DNA of 58,887 bases from Lysobacteraceae bacterium NML07-0707. GTDB lineage: Bacteria; Pseudomonadota; Gammaproteobacteria; Xanthomonadales; Xanthomonadaceae. The notes under the pieces were generated by a model, which did not search any database, had not been told where the DNA came from, and worked only from the letters and a program-made list of their open reading frames with translations. Where the stretch lies: the NCBI GenBank assembly GCA_002798295.1, contig NWQT01000008.1:1-58887 (forward strand). Reading direction: 5' to 3'. Shown one piece after another: positions 57,811 through 58,887 of the stretch; position 1 is the first letter of the stretch; every line of letters begins with the position of its first letter. The position numbers and the translations under genes were made by a program.

Positions 57811-57836
57811 GAGTCAGCTAATGATGAGGCTGAGCA
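57811..57836 (+). mobile_element. Solo end of an IS481-type element
   Basis: GAGTCAGCTAATGATGAGGC..TGAGCA matches the transposase-stop end of the intact copy at about 21 of 26 positions and still reads SQLMMRLS against SHLMMRLN. It begins six nt after the terminator. Short, so the call is moderate. Confidence 0.5.
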
Positions 57837-58468
57837 ATTTAAATCGTTCATTGCAATTGCTGATTGCGTCGTGATACCCCATACAAGCATCCAGGCCTTT
57901 GAGGGCTTTGCTTGTACTGATAATGTTTCTGTTCCTTTCTGTTTCCGGACAGGGCTCAGCCACCGAGATTAGCCAGCTATTCCGGCTTGGAAACTTCGGA
58001 CTGCACTTTCAACAACAATGGTGTTTTGTACTGCGCTGCAGGATTCAGTGCGCCATCGTGATGTAGCTTAACTCAGATATTGGCCTCTCAACGTTATCTC
58101 CGGGCGTGCCTACAGCATACCCATGCCATACCTGCGGCCAAGACTATGTCGAAGGCGTTGCAATAGCACCAAGACTTGCTTGTGGCCGCTGCGGTCTTGA
58201 TGTACAGCAGCAGTCGGAAGCACCGCAGTGCTTGCTGCTGAGGCAGTCGGTACTGCTGACAGAAACTGATAGCCATTTCCGTTATGCTGAGCCAGTCAGG
58301 GCATGCGCAAGAACGGCCGCGCACAAGTCCGGCGCGACCTGCCCATATCAGCCCCGTCACCACCAAACAGCGGGTGGCAGTGGATACCGCCATACCACTG
58401 GCCGTTGATCACCGTCCTGCCTGCACGCCATGACCACCCGTGTAATGACCCACCCCTTTCTGCACAGG
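57837..58468. other. No recognised gene; flank of the IS3-type element
   Basis: About 630 nt without a supported gene. Open frames on both strands near 58094-58408 (about 100 residues) have no ribosome site or family resemblance and overlap each other. TGTAATGACCCACCCCTTT from about 58441 resembles the terminal repeat of the IS3-type element whose gene follows. Confidence 0.45.
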
Positions 58469-58887
58469 TCAGGCTGCTAAAGCATACGCTTGAGCGGGTG
58501 TTTTCATGCCGAGCGCCTGATGCGGGCGTCGGTGATTGTAGAACTGGATCCAGTCGCCCGGCACACGCATGGCATGCTGCTGGCTCTCAAAGCGATGACG
58601 GTGTACGCATTGCTCTTTGAGGGTGCGGATGAGGCGTTCCACCATGCCGTTTTGCTGCGGGCAATGCGGGGTGATGAATTCCTGCTGCAGTCCGTAGCTG
58701 CGAACCAGCCGCGTGTAATCGCGGCTGGTGAAGACCAGGCCGTTGTCCGAACGCAGCAGAAACGGCTCAGGCACACGCCCGAGCGTGCCATAGCGGGCAA
58801 TCAGTGCCTGCTCCAATGACGCCACCGCGGTACTGGCCTTGCCGCTGCGTGAGAGATGCCAGCCCAGCCATTGCCGGGTATGGCAAT
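58469..58887 (-). CDS. IS3-family transposase OrfB, C-terminal part cut by window edge
   Basis: The frame is open to the last base. The preserved rve core shows the second catalytic Asp in LLRSDNGLVFTSRDY and the Glu in PQQNGMVERLIRTLKEQ, then the usual tail FYNHRRPHQALGMKTPAQAY. The segment upstream of the first ATG (LGWHLSRSGKASTAVASLEQAL) is also transposase, so the protein extends beyond the window. Confidence 0.93.
   Translation of the reverse strand, partial: CHTRQWLGWHLSRSGKASTAVASLEQALIARYGTLGRVPEPFLLRSDNGLVFTSRDYTRLVRSYGLQQEFITPHCPQQNGMVERLIRTLKEQCVHRHRFESQQHAMRVPGDWIQFYNHRRPHQALGMKTPAQAYALAA

Noticed and set aside
58094..58408. Overlapping ~100-codon frames on both strands
   Set aside because: No ribosome site, no family match, and composition like non-coding flank; not reported as genes.

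Overview
The window looks like chromosomal DNA of a gammaproteobacterium, most likely of the Xanthomonadales/Lysobacterales. The evidence is moderately high GC, non-enteric gene order (ahpC-ahpF-oxyR; petABC-sspA-sspB; the miaB/phoH/ybeY/corC backbone; rsmD-coaD-fdx; ftsY...mutY-yggX) and many exported proteins and TonB-dependent receptors. Both edges lie inside insertion sequences (an IS481-type end at base 1, an IS3-type transposase at the last base), so the window may be a contig that ended in multi-copy elements.

1-20.7 kb: an ExoD-like membrane protein and a CNNM/CBS transporter-like protein; a graveyard of IS481 and IS1595 remains; polyphosphate kinase 2 with a Nudix hydrolase; a Gcr-family membrane protein; a 5'-3' exonuclease with a nitroreductase; DUF1631; DUF4105 with corC; a TraB/GumN protein; an XRE regulator divergent from a small exported protein plus DUF2145; ybeY; then a Fur-box-headed iron module (small membrane protein, PepSY reductase-like protein, TonB siderophore receptor).

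20.7-32.4 kb: phoH, an exported YtcJ-type amidohydrolase with a haem-type TonB receptor, miaB behind a strong terminator, a lytic transglycosylase, the cytochrome bc1 operon (Rieske, cyt b, cyt c1), and sspA-sspB.

32.4-39 kb is an accessory patch between tRNA-Leu(TAA) and tRNA-Phe(GAA). It holds the broken tail of a 2OG-Fe(II) oxygenase, a structured repeat present twice (once beside each tRNA), a UDP-sugar dehydrogenase, an FMN glutamate-synthase-like protein, a decayed fragment of a second dehydrogenase, IS481 remains, two small mobile-element ORFs, a complete IS481-type element with a 6-bp target duplication, a short tyrosine integrase, and a small ORF. It reads as remains of at least two integration events.

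39-58.9 kb: lipoprotein, yggX-mutY-AsmA-like-ftsY (tightly overlapping, minus strand), rsmD-coaD, a lipoprotein, ferredoxin-GGT-metallohydrolase (overlapping), hutU, an outer-membrane barrel, an IS5 scrap with a lower-GC galE, oxyR-ahpF-ahpC with an OxyR-like operator cluster divergent from prmC, prolyl aminopeptidase, a short PhnA-domain protein, and IS remnants. Iron acquisition (two receptors, Fur box, PepSY) and peroxide/iron homeostasis (oxyR, ahpCF, yggX, yfhL-type ferredoxin, sspAB) are the main themes; I see no CRISPR array and no rRNA.
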